Shown here: positions 9,260-17,768 of the stretch, in pieces
How the letters are laid out: each line of letters starts with the position of its first letter
How positions within the stretch are numbered: the first letter of the stretch is position 1
Origin: Flavobacteriales bacterium
GTDB lineage: Bacteria > Bacteroidota > Bacteroidia > Flavobacteriales_D > Parvicellaceae
DNA: 64,000 nucleotides
Assembly: GCA_020635565.1 (NCBI GenBank)
Contig: JACJZN010000008.1
Span: 434,001-498,000 of the forward strand
Direction: 5' to 3'
The notes under the pieces: generated by a model
What the model was told of the DNA's origin: nothing
Seen by the model: the letters and a program-made list of their open reading frames with translations, nothing else
The model's database searches: none
Program-made: the position numbers and the translations under genes

Positions 9260-10786
9260 GTGTATCAATTAATGAAAGCACTTTTCGTCATATTGTTCTC
9301 CGTTATATCATTGAGTTTAGTAGCTCAACTGGACTATCGTTTGGCGTATGATCTTTTTAAGCAAACGAATTATTTGGATGCAACTAAAGAATTCAAAAAA
9401 CATCTTAAAGTAGACCCGAAAGATCCAAAGGCTTTGTATCATATTGGGTTGTGCTATTTGTATACTAATGTTGATAAGGCAGCGGCAGTGAGTTATCTGA
9501 AGAAATGCATTGATACAGAAAAAGCTGATAAAGAGTGCCTGTTCTATCTGGGGCAAGCATATTCGCATCAATACAATTATGATTTAGCTATCCAGTCCCT
9601 TGAAGAATATCTTAAATCTCCTGGAAAAAATATGGACGATGCTTCTAAATTGATCGAGCAGTACAAAGGAGCAAAGGAATTATATGATAGCCCTAAGGAT
9701 GTTGCTTTTCACAATTTAGGAGATAAGGTGAATAGTTCTTTTCCAGATTATGGCGCATTTTGCTCGAAGGATGAGGATTACATTGTATTCACTACACGAA
9801 GAGATGAAGGAAAAGGTGTGAAGGAATTTGATGGTTATTATCCATCAGACATCATGATCACAAAATACGATGGGTTCAATTTCATGTCTTCAAAAGCGGT
9901 AAAAATAAATTCAGCATATGATGAATCTGTTGTAGGGATTCATGAAGATGGTTCTACCATTTTTGTTTATTACGATAACATTACTGAGGCTGGTGAAATT
10001 TACGTGTCTGAACTGGCAAGTGGAAATTATTCAAAAAAGAAAAAAATACCAGAAGGTGTGAATGATCCTAAAACAATCGAAACATCCGCTTCTCAGTCAG
10101 CAGATGAGCAAACTTTATTTTTTGCTTCGAATAGGGAAGGAGGTAAAGGAGGTTTGGATCTCTACATGACTCGTAAACTTCCAAATGGAAACTGGGCTCA
10201 ACCACAGAACATAGATGCTCTTAATACAACGGGTCATGAAGACTTTCCAAAGTTGGGGGCGGATGGGACAACACTTTATTTCTGCTCAACCGGTCACGGA
10301 GGCTTAGGTGGATATGATATTTTTAAGTGTACCTGGAATCCTGAGAACAATACATTTTCTAAACCAGAGAATATTGGATATCCATTGAATACGAGTTATG
10401 ATGATAAGGTAATCTGTTATACAGCAGATGAAAGTCATGCTTATGTGTCTCAAGTAAGACCAGAAGGTCATGGAGATTTTGATATTTACAGAGTAACAAT
10501 TAATCAGCAAGCCCTTAATCCAGCGATCTATTTGGTTGATCTCCGAGATGCGGTTTCAAATGATAAAGTCTCTGAGGGCGTAATTTACGTTTATGATGAA
10601 AATGAAGAAGTGATTGGTGAATTCATTCAGAATGAAGATAAGCCGATAGCGATAACTCTTGATCCAGGAAAGTATACAATTGAAATAGAAGCTCCGGGAT
10701 ATCAATTGAAAGTTGTGAATATGAAAGTGTCTGATTTTGATACATCAGCAGGAATCATAAATAAAGTCTATAAATTAGATAAGTAG
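9260..10786 (+). CDS. TPR/PD40 repeat protein, paralogue of the preceding gene without OmpA domain
   Basis: 508 residues from GTG 9260, or 504 from ATG 9272, which I prefer because MKALFVILFSVISLSLVAQ is a complete signal peptide. N-terminal TPR motifs (HIGLCYLYTNVDKAAAVSYL, about 55-130) are followed by PD40 beta-propeller repeats (LFFASNREGGKGGLDLYM, LYFCSTGHGGLGGYDIF) and a carboxypeptidase-regulatory-like segment (VSEGVIYVYDENEEVIGEF). It shares layout and repeat motifs with the upstream protein but stops before the OmpA domain, so it cannot anchor to peptidoglycan that way. It has its own transcription unit after a terminator. The function is inferred only as an envelope scaffold. Confidence 0.7.
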   Translation: MYQLMKALFVILFSVISLSLVAQLDYRLAYDLFKQTNYLDATKEFKKHLKVDPKDPKALYHIGLCYLYTNVDKAAAVSYLKKCIDTEKADKECLFYLGQAYSHQYNYDLAIQSLEEYLKSPGKNMDDASKLIEQYKGAKELYDSPKDVAFHNLGDKVNSSFPDYGAFCSKDEDYIVFTTRRDEGKGVKEFDGYYPSDIMITKYDGFNFMSSKAVKINSAYDESVVGIHEDGSTIFVYYDNITEAGEIYVSELASGNYSKKKKIPEGVNDPKTIETSASQSADEQTLFFASNREGGKGGLDLYMTRKLPNGNWAQPQNIDALNTTGHEDFPKLGADGTTLYFCSTGHGGLGGYDIFKCTWNPENNTFSKPENIGYPLNTSYDDKVICYTADESHAYVSQVRPEGHGDFDIYRVTINQQALNPAIYLVDLRDAVSNDKVSEGVIYVYDENEEVIGEFIQNEDKPIAITLDPGKYTIEIEAPGYQLKVVNMKVSDFDTSAGIINKVYKLDK

Positions 10787-10825
10787 TCCGTTAGAATTTT
10801 GCAATTTTGCGTGAAATTCTTCTCA

Positions 10826-11596
10826 ATGCAACTAAAATTATCAAATTCAATTGCCGTTTTCGATATTGAGGCAACTGGTGTGCAAATTGGAAAAGACAGA
10901 ATTGTAGAGATTGCTATTCTCAAAGTTTTTCCAGACGGCTCAAAAGGAACGTTTCAGACCCGTGTAAATCCTGAAATTCCAATTCCTATAGAAATATCTG
11001 AGATCCATGGCATATATGATTTCGATGTCATCAACGAACCAACGCTTGAGCAGATCGGGGGAAAGATTGTTGAATTCATTGGGGATTCGGATTTGGTAGG
11101 ATACAATTGTCTCAAATTTGACATCCCTTTTTTAATTGAAGAATTAGGAAGGGTAGGTATAGAATTTAGTTCTGAAGGAAGAAAAATTATTGATGTTCAA
11201 AATATATTCCACAAGAAGGAACAGAGAACTTTAGCAGCTGCTTATGAATTCTATTGTAATAAAGAACTAGTTAATGCGCATTCTGCAATGGCGGATGTAG
11301 ATGCTACTTATGAAGTACTCGAATCACAATTAGTAAAGTATAATGACCTTGAGCCTACTGCTGAATTTTTAGATGAATATTCGATCATTGGAGCTAAAAC
11401 TTTAGATTTTGCTCGAAGAATTGGTCTAGAAAAGGATGGAACTCCAGTTTTTAATTTTGGAAAACACAAAGGAAAAGGTGTTGTTTATATCTTCAAAAAG
11501 GATCCAAACTATTACAAATGGATAATGAATGGTGAATTCGCGAAGGATACTAAACAAAAATTCACCAAAATTTGGAAAGAACTTAATCAACAATAG
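10826..11596 (+). CDS. DnaQ-like 3'-5' exonuclease (DNA polymerase III epsilon family)
   Basis: About 256 residues from ATG 10826; an in-frame TTG lies upstream at 10799, but the motif context favours the ATG. The exonuclease motifs are FDIEATG (ExoI), GYNCLKFDIPFL (ExoII) and HSAMADVDATYEV (ExoIII), giving the DEDDh metal-binding set. A C-terminal extension after about 195 contains FNFGKHKGKGV, a short module found in many Bacteroidetes members of this family. Proofreading or single-strand DNA/RNA trimming in the cytoplasm is the known role. It is followed 1 nt later by the FAH-family gene, suggesting cotranscription. Confidence 0.9.
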   Translation: MQLKLSNSIAVFDIEATGVQIGKDRIVEIAILKVFPDGSKGTFQTRVNPEIPIPIEISEIHGIYDFDVINEPTLEQIGGKIVEFIGDSDLVGYNCLKFDIPFLIEELGRVGIEFSSEGRKIIDVQNIFHKKEQRTLAAAYEFYCNKELVNAHSAMADVDATYEVLESQLVKYNDLEPTAEFLDEYSIIGAKTLDFARRIGLEKDGTPVFNFGKHKGKGVVYIFKKDPNYYKWIMNGEFAKDTKQKFTKIWKELNQQ

Positions 11597-11597
11597 C

Positions 11598-12212
11598 ATG
11601 AAGATCATTTGTATTGGTAGAAACTATTCAGATCATGCAAAGGAGCTAAATAATGATGTTCCTTCCGAACCCGTTTTCTTCTTTAAACCGGATACGGCCA
11701 TTTTACCTAAGAAACAACCGTTCTACATACCAGAGTTTACTAAAGATCTGCACCATGAGCTGGAGATCGTTGTCAGAATAAACAAATTGGGTAAAAACAT
11801 CAAGGAGAAATTTGCTCATACATATTATGACGAGATTGGATTGGGAATTGATTTCACAGCTCGAGATCTACAGAAGGAATGTAAGGACAAAGGTCTTCCA
11901 TGGGAAAAAGCAAAAGGTTTTGATTATTCTGCTCCAATTGGAGAGGAATTTATTAAAGTTAATGAAATAGAGAATTTGAACGATTTGAATTTTAGTTTGT
12001 ATAAGAATGGTGAGAGGGTTCAAATTGGGAATACAAAGGATATGCTGTTTAGTATTGATAGGATCATTGAATACGTGTCACAATTTGTAACACTGAAGAT
12101 TGGTGATTTGATTTTTTCGGGAACACCAGCTGGAGTTGGAAAAGTTGAGATTGGTGATTTATTGGAAGGCTATATCGAAGACAGAAAACTACTTAGTCTG
12201 AAAGTGAAATAG
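11598..12212 (+). CDS. Fumarylacetoacetate hydrolase (FAH) family protein
   Basis: 204 residues from ATG 11598. The longer open frame from 11529 overlaps the exonuclease gene and gives no conserved sequence. The FAH fold is shown by CIGRNYSDHAKEL, EPVFFFKPDTAIL, the metal ligands in HHELEIVVRI and the acidic GIGIDFTARDLQ-type block, plus IFSGTPAGVG near the end. Small members of the family are magnesium-dependent acylpyruvate or fumarylpyruvate hydrolases, or oxaloacetate decarboxylases or tautomerases. The length fits these short enzymes rather than the large tyrosine-degradation enzyme. The substrate is not determined. Confidence 0.88.
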   Translation: MKIICIGRNYSDHAKELNNDVPSEPVFFFKPDTAILPKKQPFYIPEFTKDLHHELEIVVRINKLGKNIKEKFAHTYYDEIGLGIDFTARDLQKECKDKGLPWEKAKGFDYSAPIGEEFIKVNEIENLNDLNFSLYKNGERVQIGNTKDMLFSIDRIIEYVSQFVTLKIGDLIFSGTPAGVGKVEIGDLLEGYIEDRKLLSLKVK

Positions 12213-12292
12213 TTCAATCCATTAAAAATTAAATTATTTGTAACCCTTTGCTTGAAAATACGTAGTAACTTGGTCAAAATAACCGAAATTAG

Positions 12293-14443
12293 ATGCCTAC
12301 ACTATACAGAATTTTAGTTTTGCTATGCTTGATATTTCCTTTAGAGTATTATTCTCAAGAGGCGGATGTGATAGCAGAGAACAATGAAAATTCTTCCGAA
12401 AAGACAGACGAGAATGCTGTTGCGGTTGATTTACCAACATCAGAGTTTATTTTTAGACCCAAATTAAGTTTGGGAATTGGTATGTTCACTTTTTATGGTG
12501 ATATTTCTACGAATCACAAAGGATATCATCCAACAGTAAGTAGATTGGCTTATGATCTTAGGTTGATTAATCCACTTACAGATTATCTGGATATGAACTT
12601 CTACGTTTTGTTTGGACAGGTTAGTGCCAATGAAAGAACGTTGAATCGAAACTTAAATTTTAATTCTAATATTACAACAGGAGGTCTTACTTTGACATAT
12701 AATTTCAAAAATCTTGCAAAATGGAAGTCAAATGTACATCCTTATATCTCTGCAGGAATTGAGTCAGTTGAGTTCTTGTCCAAATCGGATCTTTATGATG
12801 CAAATGGTAATTACTATTATTACTGGAGTGATGGTAGGATAATGAATATGGCAGAGGATGATCCGAATGCTTCTAGTGCCACAGAAATTTATAGAGATTA
12901 TACTTACGAATCGGACCTAAGGGAGTTGAATCTTGATGGATATGAAAATTACCCGGAAAGAAGTTTTGCGTTTCCTGTAGAGATTGGAGCAAATTTTATT
13001 TTGAGTGATAGAGTTAATTTCAGAGTGAGCACCTCTATGCATTTTACACAAACTGATTTAATTGACAATGTAACATCTCAAAGTGTTGGCAATAGAGCAG
13101 GTACTAAAGGAAACGATAAATTCCTTTACACTTCGGTTTCGATGACCTACGATCTGTCTTTTGGTAAAGGAGGAAAAGAAGGAAATGATGGATATGATGA
13201 ATGGATGAACTTGTATGCTCAGGATACGTCAGATTATGATCAGGATGGAGTAGGTGATTTAGCCGATTTATGTGCAAAAACTCCTTTGGATGCAAGGCCG
13301 GTTGATGAATTTGGATGTCCTCTTGACAATGATGTTGATGGTGTTTCGGATAATTTGGATGATGAATTGAATACTCCAGAAGGAGCTCCTGTTGATGAGC
13401 ATGGTGTAGCGCTAACGGATGAGGATTTTGAATTGAGATATCGTATGTACAAAGATTCTATTGGTGAATTTGCATCGTTTGATGAGGTAACCAATATCTC
13501 AGAATCGGAGGGAGGTAAGAAGTTTGGAGGTAATACCGATGGCATTGTGATGGGGTCAAAAGAAAAATATACGGTGATAATCGGTTCAGATTCTACAGGT
13601 ATTACGGCTAATGATCTTCATAAATTCTTGTCATTTAAAGATTTCAAAATAATTGATGACGGTGAAAATGTATATTACATTGTGGGTGAGTTTGATAATC
13701 TGAATGATGCGGTAGCGGCAAGAAATCAGCTGAATAGTCAAGGTTTCGAAACTTCTGTAGGTAAGACAGGTACTGGAAACAATGGAAAAACCAATGTAAA
13801 AGAAGTGCCAGAAAGTGAATTGCCAGTTTCAGGAGGAACAGCTAATTTAGGTCAAGGAACGATTTATAAAATCCAAATTGGAGCATTTAGCAAGAAGTTG
13901 AGCAGTAAAGTTTTTGGTGACACCAAAGACCTAACTTATGTTAAAGGTGATGATGGTCTTTGGAGATATTATGCCGGAGCATTTACAGATAAAAAGAAAG
14001 CTGCAGAGTATAGAATTGGCCTCGTTGAAAAAGGATATAAAGGATCTTTCATCGTTGTATTTAAAGATGGGGATAGATTAACTCTTGAACAAGGAGGATT
14101 CCAGGTTACTGAAGGTCATGATGATACAAATGTAGAATCTTCTACTCCTACCACAGGAGTAGTAAATAAAGATTTGATCAAATTTAAAGTTCAAGTAGGA
14201 GCATTCCAGAATAAGATTCCAACAGATATCCTTGATCTTTACCTTTCGATTGGTAATGTACTTCCTAAGAAAGATGAAGAAAGTGGATTAACTAAGTATT
14301 TCATTGGAACGCACAAAACATATCAAGATGCTGAAGCTGCCAAGAAGCAACTTCAGGAGAAAGGCTTAGTGGACGCGTTTGTAGTGGGAGATTTTAATGG
14401 TAAGATTATTACTGCTCAGGAAGCTCTGGATTTATTAAAGTAA
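12293..14443 (+). CDS. Outer-membrane beta-barrel protein with TSP3 linker and three SPOR-like domains
   Basis: 716 residues with a signal peptide (first 20 residues). Residues about 52-290 have the alternating aromatic pattern of an outer-membrane barrel (LGIGMFTFYGDISTNHKG). Residues about 313-372 are acidic thrombospondin type 3-like calcium-binding repeats (DYDQDGVGDLADLC, DNDVDGVSDNLDD). Three SPOR-like modules follow, beginning YTVIIGSD (426), YKIQIGAF (525) and FKVQVGAF (631). SPOR domains bind denuded peptidoglycan at division sites, so I infer an outer membrane-to-wall tether with SPOR in place of the usual OmpA domain. It is followed by a lipoprotein gene after 4 bp and a DUF1573 gene, probably one operon. 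Confidence 0.75.
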   Translation: MPTLYRILVLLCLIFPLEYYSQEADVIAENNENSSEKTDENAVAVDLPTSEFIFRPKLSLGIGMFTFYGDISTNHKGYHPTVSRLAYDLRLINPLTDYLDMNFYVLFGQVSANERTLNRNLNFNSNITTGGLTLTYNFKNLAKWKSNVHPYISAGIESVEFLSKSDLYDANGNYYYYWSDGRIMNMAEDDPNASSATEIYRDYTYESDLRELNLDGYENYPERSFAFPVEIGANFILSDRVNFRVSTSMHFTQTDLIDNVTSQSVGNRAGTKGNDKFLYTSVSMTYDLSFGKGGKEGNDGYDEWMNLYAQDTSDYDQDGVGDLADLCAKTPLDARPVDEFGCPLDNDVDGVSDNLDDELNTPEGAPVDEHGVALTDEDFELRYRMYKDSIGEFASFDEVTNISESEGGKKFGGNTDGIVMGSKEKYTVIIGSDSTGITANDLHKFLSFKDFKIIDDGENVYYIVGEFDNLNDAVAARNQLNSQGFETSVGKTGTGNNGKTNVKEVPESELPVSGGTANLGQGTIYKIQIGAFSKKLSSKVFGDTKDLTYVKGDDGLWRYYAGAFTDKKKAAEYRIGLVEKGYKGSFIVVFKDGDRLTLEQGGFQVTEGHDDTNVESSTPTTGVVNKDLIKFKVQVGAFQNKIPTDILDLYLSIGNVLPKKDEESGLTKYFIGTHKTYQDAEAAKKQLQEKGLVDAFVVGDFNGKIITAQEALDLLK

Positions 14444-14447
14444 GATA

Positions 14448-15056
14448 ATGAAGAAGATCATTGCATTTGGGGGAATTTTTTTAACCCTGTTGGTTTTAGC
14501 AGCATGTGAAGATGAGGCTAATACAAATGAAGAGAAAAACCATGTAAATCAGGAGGTAATTCCAGAGATCGATTTCTGTACTTGTTTAGATTCTTTGCCT
14601 GAAAATGTAGAGGCTTGTGCTACTTACTATCCCTCTCCGTTGACTGAACAGGATTCAATCGATCGAAATATAATGTTGAAGAATTGTTTGGGTGAAGAGA
14701 TTTCGATGATGGACACACTTACTCAGATAGAAAAAGATTCAGCAATGACTGCATATGAAAATGATTTGTCGTTGGAAATTAAAGAAATTGCGGAAGAAAA
14801 GGAAGATCCGATTTCGGAAGATTGTAAAGCTTTCTTGGAAGAGTATGCAGATGCTATCAAATCATTCTCAAGTTTACTGGATAAAATTGAAGCAAATCCA
14901 GATGATATTAATTTGATGATTGCACGACCTGATCAAGAAGAAAATTTGTATAGTTTTGCATCGAAACCTCAGATGTTTCAATGTTCTCAAAATGAAGCAT
15001 TCAAGAAACAAGTGGAGATTTTAAATAACAAAAGAGATAAATTGCTGTCAAATTAA
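14448..15056 (+). CDS. Lipoprotein of unknown function
   Basis: 202 residues. The N-terminus is a lipoprotein signal peptide with lipobox VLAAC (Cys about 20) followed by the acidic stretch EDEANTNEE, consistent with retention or surface display as a Bacteroidetes lipoprotein. The mature part has a CTCLDSLPENVEAC segment and further single cysteines (NCLGEE, EDCKAFLEEYADAIK, FQCSQNEAF), suggesting disulfides. I recognise no family. It starts 4 bp after the SPOR protein and 9 bp before the DUF1573 gene, so an envelope role in that operon is likely but unproven. Confidence 0.65.
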   Translation: MKKIIAFGGIFLTLLVLAACEDEANTNEEKNHVNQEVIPEIDFCTCLDSLPENVEACATYYPSPLTEQDSIDRNIMLKNCLGEEISMMDTLTQIEKDSAMTAYENDLSLEIKEIAEEKEDPISEDCKAFLEEYADAIKSFSSLLDKIEANPDDINLMIARPDQEENLYSFASKPQMFQCSQNEAFKKQVEILNNKRDKLLSN

Positions 15057-15065
15057 CTTTTAGAA

Positions 15066-15635
15066 ATGATGGATAAGGTAAAAATTGGATTAATTGGATT
15101 GGTATTGGTTTTAAGTGCATTTAGCATTTATCAAATTTCTGAGTTGAAAGGTGAGATTAATGATTTGAGAAATGATCTAACAACAAACATTAATGCTTTG
15201 AAGTCAACGCAAGTTGCTGCAGGTTCGAATAATGGTGTTGTAACTAATCCTGTTTCTTCTAATGCTAATAATACAAATCAACTTCCTAGTACGAACGTTA
15301 AACCAGTTGGACCTACTACATCGATTAAGTTTGCTGAAGAGATTCACAATTTTGGAACAGTTGAAGTGGAGAGTGAGAATTTGTATTCATTTGAGTTTAC
15401 CAATACTGGGTCTGAACCTTTAGAGATATCAAATGCGAAAGGATCATGTGGATGTACAGTTCCTAATTGGCCAAAAGAACCTATTATGCCAGGTAAGTCT
15501 GCAACTATTGATGTGAAGTTTACTCCAAATACTGGACAAGCTGGACAAGAAGTAGAAAAAGTAGTTACGGTTACTGCCAATACCGTCCCGGAAAATACAA
15601 TGGTAAGAATCAAAGCGAACGTTATTGCAAAATAA
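15066..15635 (+). CDS. DUF1573 domain-containing protein
   Basis: 189 residues. A single N-terminal membrane segment (about 5-22) anchors a low-complexity Asn/Ser/Thr linker and a C-terminal Ig-like DUF1573 domain. That domain has the hallmark HNFGTVEVE, FTNTGSEPLEIS and GSCGCTVPNWP motifs. DUF1573 domains resemble ASH/HYDIN-type immunoglobulin folds; their function is unknown, though they are abundant in exported Bacteroidetes proteins. The domain should lie in the periplasm. Last gene of the putative operon starting at 12293, or followed directly by the DUF3108 gene, whose start overlaps its stop region. Confidence 0.85.
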   Translation: MMDKVKIGLIGLVLVLSAFSIYQISELKGEINDLRNDLTTNINALKSTQVAAGSNNGVVTNPVSSNANNTNQLPSTNVKPVGPTTSIKFAEEIHNFGTVEVESENLYSFEFTNTGSEPLEISNAKGSCGCTVPNWPKEPIMPGKSATIDVKFTPNTGQAGQEVEKVVTVTANTVPENTMVRIKANVIAK

Positions 15636-15645
15636 ATTGCAGATA

Positions 15646-16461
15646 TTGAATGATAATTTAAAAGCCATTTCGTTTTTCGTAATGGCTTTTTTTCTATTAT
15701 CTACGGAGATAATTTCTCAGTGCACTCCTAAATCTTTTCCTTTTAAAGCAGGTGAGCGATTGGATTATGATGCCTATTACCATTTGAAGAAGCTATGGGT
15801 GCCAGCAGGAAAAGTAAGATTTGAAGTAAAGGATAGCATCTATAATGGTGTCAAATGTTTTCATTTTGATGGAAAAGGGAAGTCGTTAAAGAGTTACGAT
15901 TATTTTTTCAAAGTTCGTGATCATTATGCTTCATTGGCCAGACAGGATAACTTAGCCCCCGTTCGATTCACCAGAAAAGTACATGAGGGAGGATTCAGTC
16001 TTTATTATGATTACCATTTTAATAGTGCTAGAAAGCGTGCAAAAGTTTATACCAATGAAAATGACACTACCCAGCATCAGGAAATTGACTTTCCGGATTG
16101 TGTTTTTGACGTCATGACAGCTGTTTATTACGCTAGAACTTTGGACTTCGAGCAACTTAAACTAAATGATACAATTCCTTTGCCCATGATGGTTGATAAG
16201 CAGATCTACAATGGAGTGTTTATTAGATATGCAGGAAAGGATAGGGTTAAATCATTGGATGGCACCGTTTATAATTGTATTAAGTTCAGACCTTTGTTAA
16301 TCGAAGGAACTATTTTTGAGGATGGGGAGTATATGGATGTTTATGTTACGGATGATCGAAACAGAATACCTGTATTAATTGAGGCTGAGATTCTTGTTGG
16401 TTCCGTTAAAGCTTACCTTACATCTTACCAAGGATTGAAGTATCCACTATACTCTAAGTAG
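15646..16461 (+). CDS. DUF3108 domain-containing exported protein
   Basis: About 271 residues when started at TTG 15646, which gives a normal signal peptide ending at TEIISQ. An ATG at 15679 would leave too short an n-region, and TTG 15625 overlaps the DUF1573 stop. The body matches DUF3108: FKAGERLDYDAYYHLKKLWVPAGK, VRDHYASLAR, GKDRVKSLDGTVYNCIKFRP and a final VYVTDDRNRIPVLIEAEILVGSVKAYL. Members are predicted beta-rich periplasmic proteins, possibly lipid-binding; no reaction is known. The gap to the next gene (77 bp) carries a TAnnTTTG box for the aminotransferase. Confidence 0.78.
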   Translation: MNDNLKAISFFVMAFFLLSTEIISQCTPKSFPFKAGERLDYDAYYHLKKLWVPAGKVRFEVKDSIYNGVKCFHFDGKGKSLKSYDYFFKVRDHYASLARQDNLAPVRFTRKVHEGGFSLYYDYHFNSARKRAKVYTNENDTTQHQEIDFPDCVFDVMTAVYYARTLDFEQLKLNDTIPLPMMVDKQIYNGVFIRYAGKDRVKSLDGTVYNCIKFRPLLIEGTIFEDGEYMDVYVTDDRNRIPVLIEAEILVGSVKAYLTSYQGLKYPLYSK

Positions 16462-16512
16462 CTACTGTAGACTTTGTTTATAACTTTCCTATGCTATAAG
16501 ACATGCATTTTT

Positions 16513-16520
16513 TAGATTTG
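16513..16520 (+). promoter_or_regulatory. Candidate -7 box for the aminotransferase gene
   Basis: TAGATTTG fits TAnnTTTG and lies 18 bp before the ATG. No TTG is found at the expected -33 distance, so this is a half-match only. Confidence 0.35.
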
Positions 16521-16538
16521 CGCAAATAATAAATCAAA

Positions 16539-17732
16539 ATGGCACAGGTATCAGATCGATTACAGAGATTATCAGAATCAGCAACTCTGGCTATGGCTAG
16601 AAAAACCAGAGAACTTAAAGCAGAAGGGAAGAGTATTATTGGGTTAAGCTTAGGCGAACCTGATTTTCATACTCCTGATTTTATTAAAGATGCGGCAAAG
16701 GAAGGGATTGACCAAAATTATACGACCTATACACCAGTAGAGGGATATGCTGATTTAAAAGAAGCTGTCATTAAGAAATTCAAAAGGGACAATGGATTGA
16801 ATTATGGAATGGACCAGATAGTAGTATCTACAGGAGCAAAACAGTCTATTGCTAATGTAATGCTTAGTCTTGTGAATCCAGGGGATGAAGTGATCGTTCC
16901 TGCTCCATATTGGGTAACTTATGAGGAAATCGTGAAGTTGGCAGAAGGAACACCTGTGTTTATTCAGACTTCAATAGATAATGATTTTAAAATTACAGCC
17001 AAAGAATTTGAAGCAGCAATTACTCCGAACACGAAGCTGATGATCTTCAGTTCACCTTGTAATCCAACAGGAAGTTTATATAGTAAGGAAGAATTGAGAA
17101 GGATAGCTGACGTATTGGTAAAACATCCTGAAATTATTGTTATCAGTGATGAGATTTATGAGCACATCAATTTTGTCGGGAAACATCAAAGTTTGGCACA
17201 ATTCGATGATATATTTGATCAAGTTGTTACTGTAAATGGTCTTTCGAAGGCTTTTGCAATGACTGGTTGGCGCTTAGGATACATTGGCGCCCCAGCATGG
17301 ATTGCAAAAGCATGTATTAAGATGCAAGGTCAGGTAACGAGCGGAACATGTTCGATTGCTCAAAGAGCTGCCATTGCGGCTTTAAATGCTGATCCTTCAG
17401 TTACCTTTGAAATGAGAGATGCCTTTAAAGAAAGAAGAGATTTTGTCTTGGGCGAACTAAATAAAATGGATGGCGTTAAAATCAATATTCCGGAGGGAGC
17501 TTTTTACGTTTTTCCAGATGTGTCTGCCTTTTTTGGAAAGTCCTATAACGATTATAAGGTTAACAACGCAGATGATTTGGCTATGTATTTACTTACAGAA
17601 GCTGAAGTTGCCACCGTTACAGGAAATGCATTCGGGAATGAAAAGTGTATTAGAATTTCGTATGCAGCAAGTGAGGAAGAACTTAAAGAGGCTATGATAA
17701 GGATAGCCAAAGCGCTAAGTCAACTAAATTAA
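16539..17732 (+). CDS. Class I pyridoxal phosphate-dependent aminotransferase (aspartate aminotransferase-like)
   Basis: 397 residues, full length for the prokaryotic Igamma aspartate aminotransferases. Seen are LSLGEPDFHTPDFI, TYTPVEGYADLKEAV, the substrate/PLP region SSPCNPTGSLYS, DEIYEHI and the Schiff-base lysine in NGLSKAFAMTGWRLGY (K237), then the carboxylate-binding arginine near RISYAAS. It interconverts aspartate and oxaloacetate, or related acids, with 2-oxoglutarate in the cytoplasm. Related enzymes also accept prephenate or aromatic acids, so the substrate is open. Monocistronic: it ends in a bidirectional terminator shared with the convergent htrA gene. Confidence 0.92.
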   Translation: MAQVSDRLQRLSESATLAMARKTRELKAEGKSIIGLSLGEPDFHTPDFIKDAAKEGIDQNYTTYTPVEGYADLKEAVIKKFKRDNGLNYGMDQIVVSTGAKQSIANVMLSLVNPGDEVIVPAPYWVTYEEIVKLAEGTPVFIQTSIDNDFKITAKEFEAAITPNTKLMIFSSPCNPTGSLYSKEELRRIADVLVKHPEIIVISDEIYEHINFVGKHQSLAQFDDIFDQVVTVNGLSKAFAMTGWRLGYIGAPAWIAKACIKMQGQVTSGTCSIAQRAAIAALNADPSVTFEMRDAFKERRDFVLGELNKMDGVKINIPEGAFYVFPDVSAFFGKSYNDYKVNNADDLAMYLLTEAEVATVTGNAFGNEKCIRISYAASEEELKEAMIRIAKALSQLN

Positions 17733-17768
17733 AACAAAAGATCCCGCTTTAGCGGGATCTTTTGTTTA
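17731..17768. terminator. Bidirectional terminator between the aminotransferase and HtrA genes
   Basis: A near-perfect palindrome: AAACAAAAGATCCCGCT, then TT, then AGCGGGATCTTTTGTTT. It has A-runs on one side and T-runs on the other, so it can terminate both convergent genes. Its right arm overlaps the HtrA stop codon (17766-17768). Confidence 0.9.
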
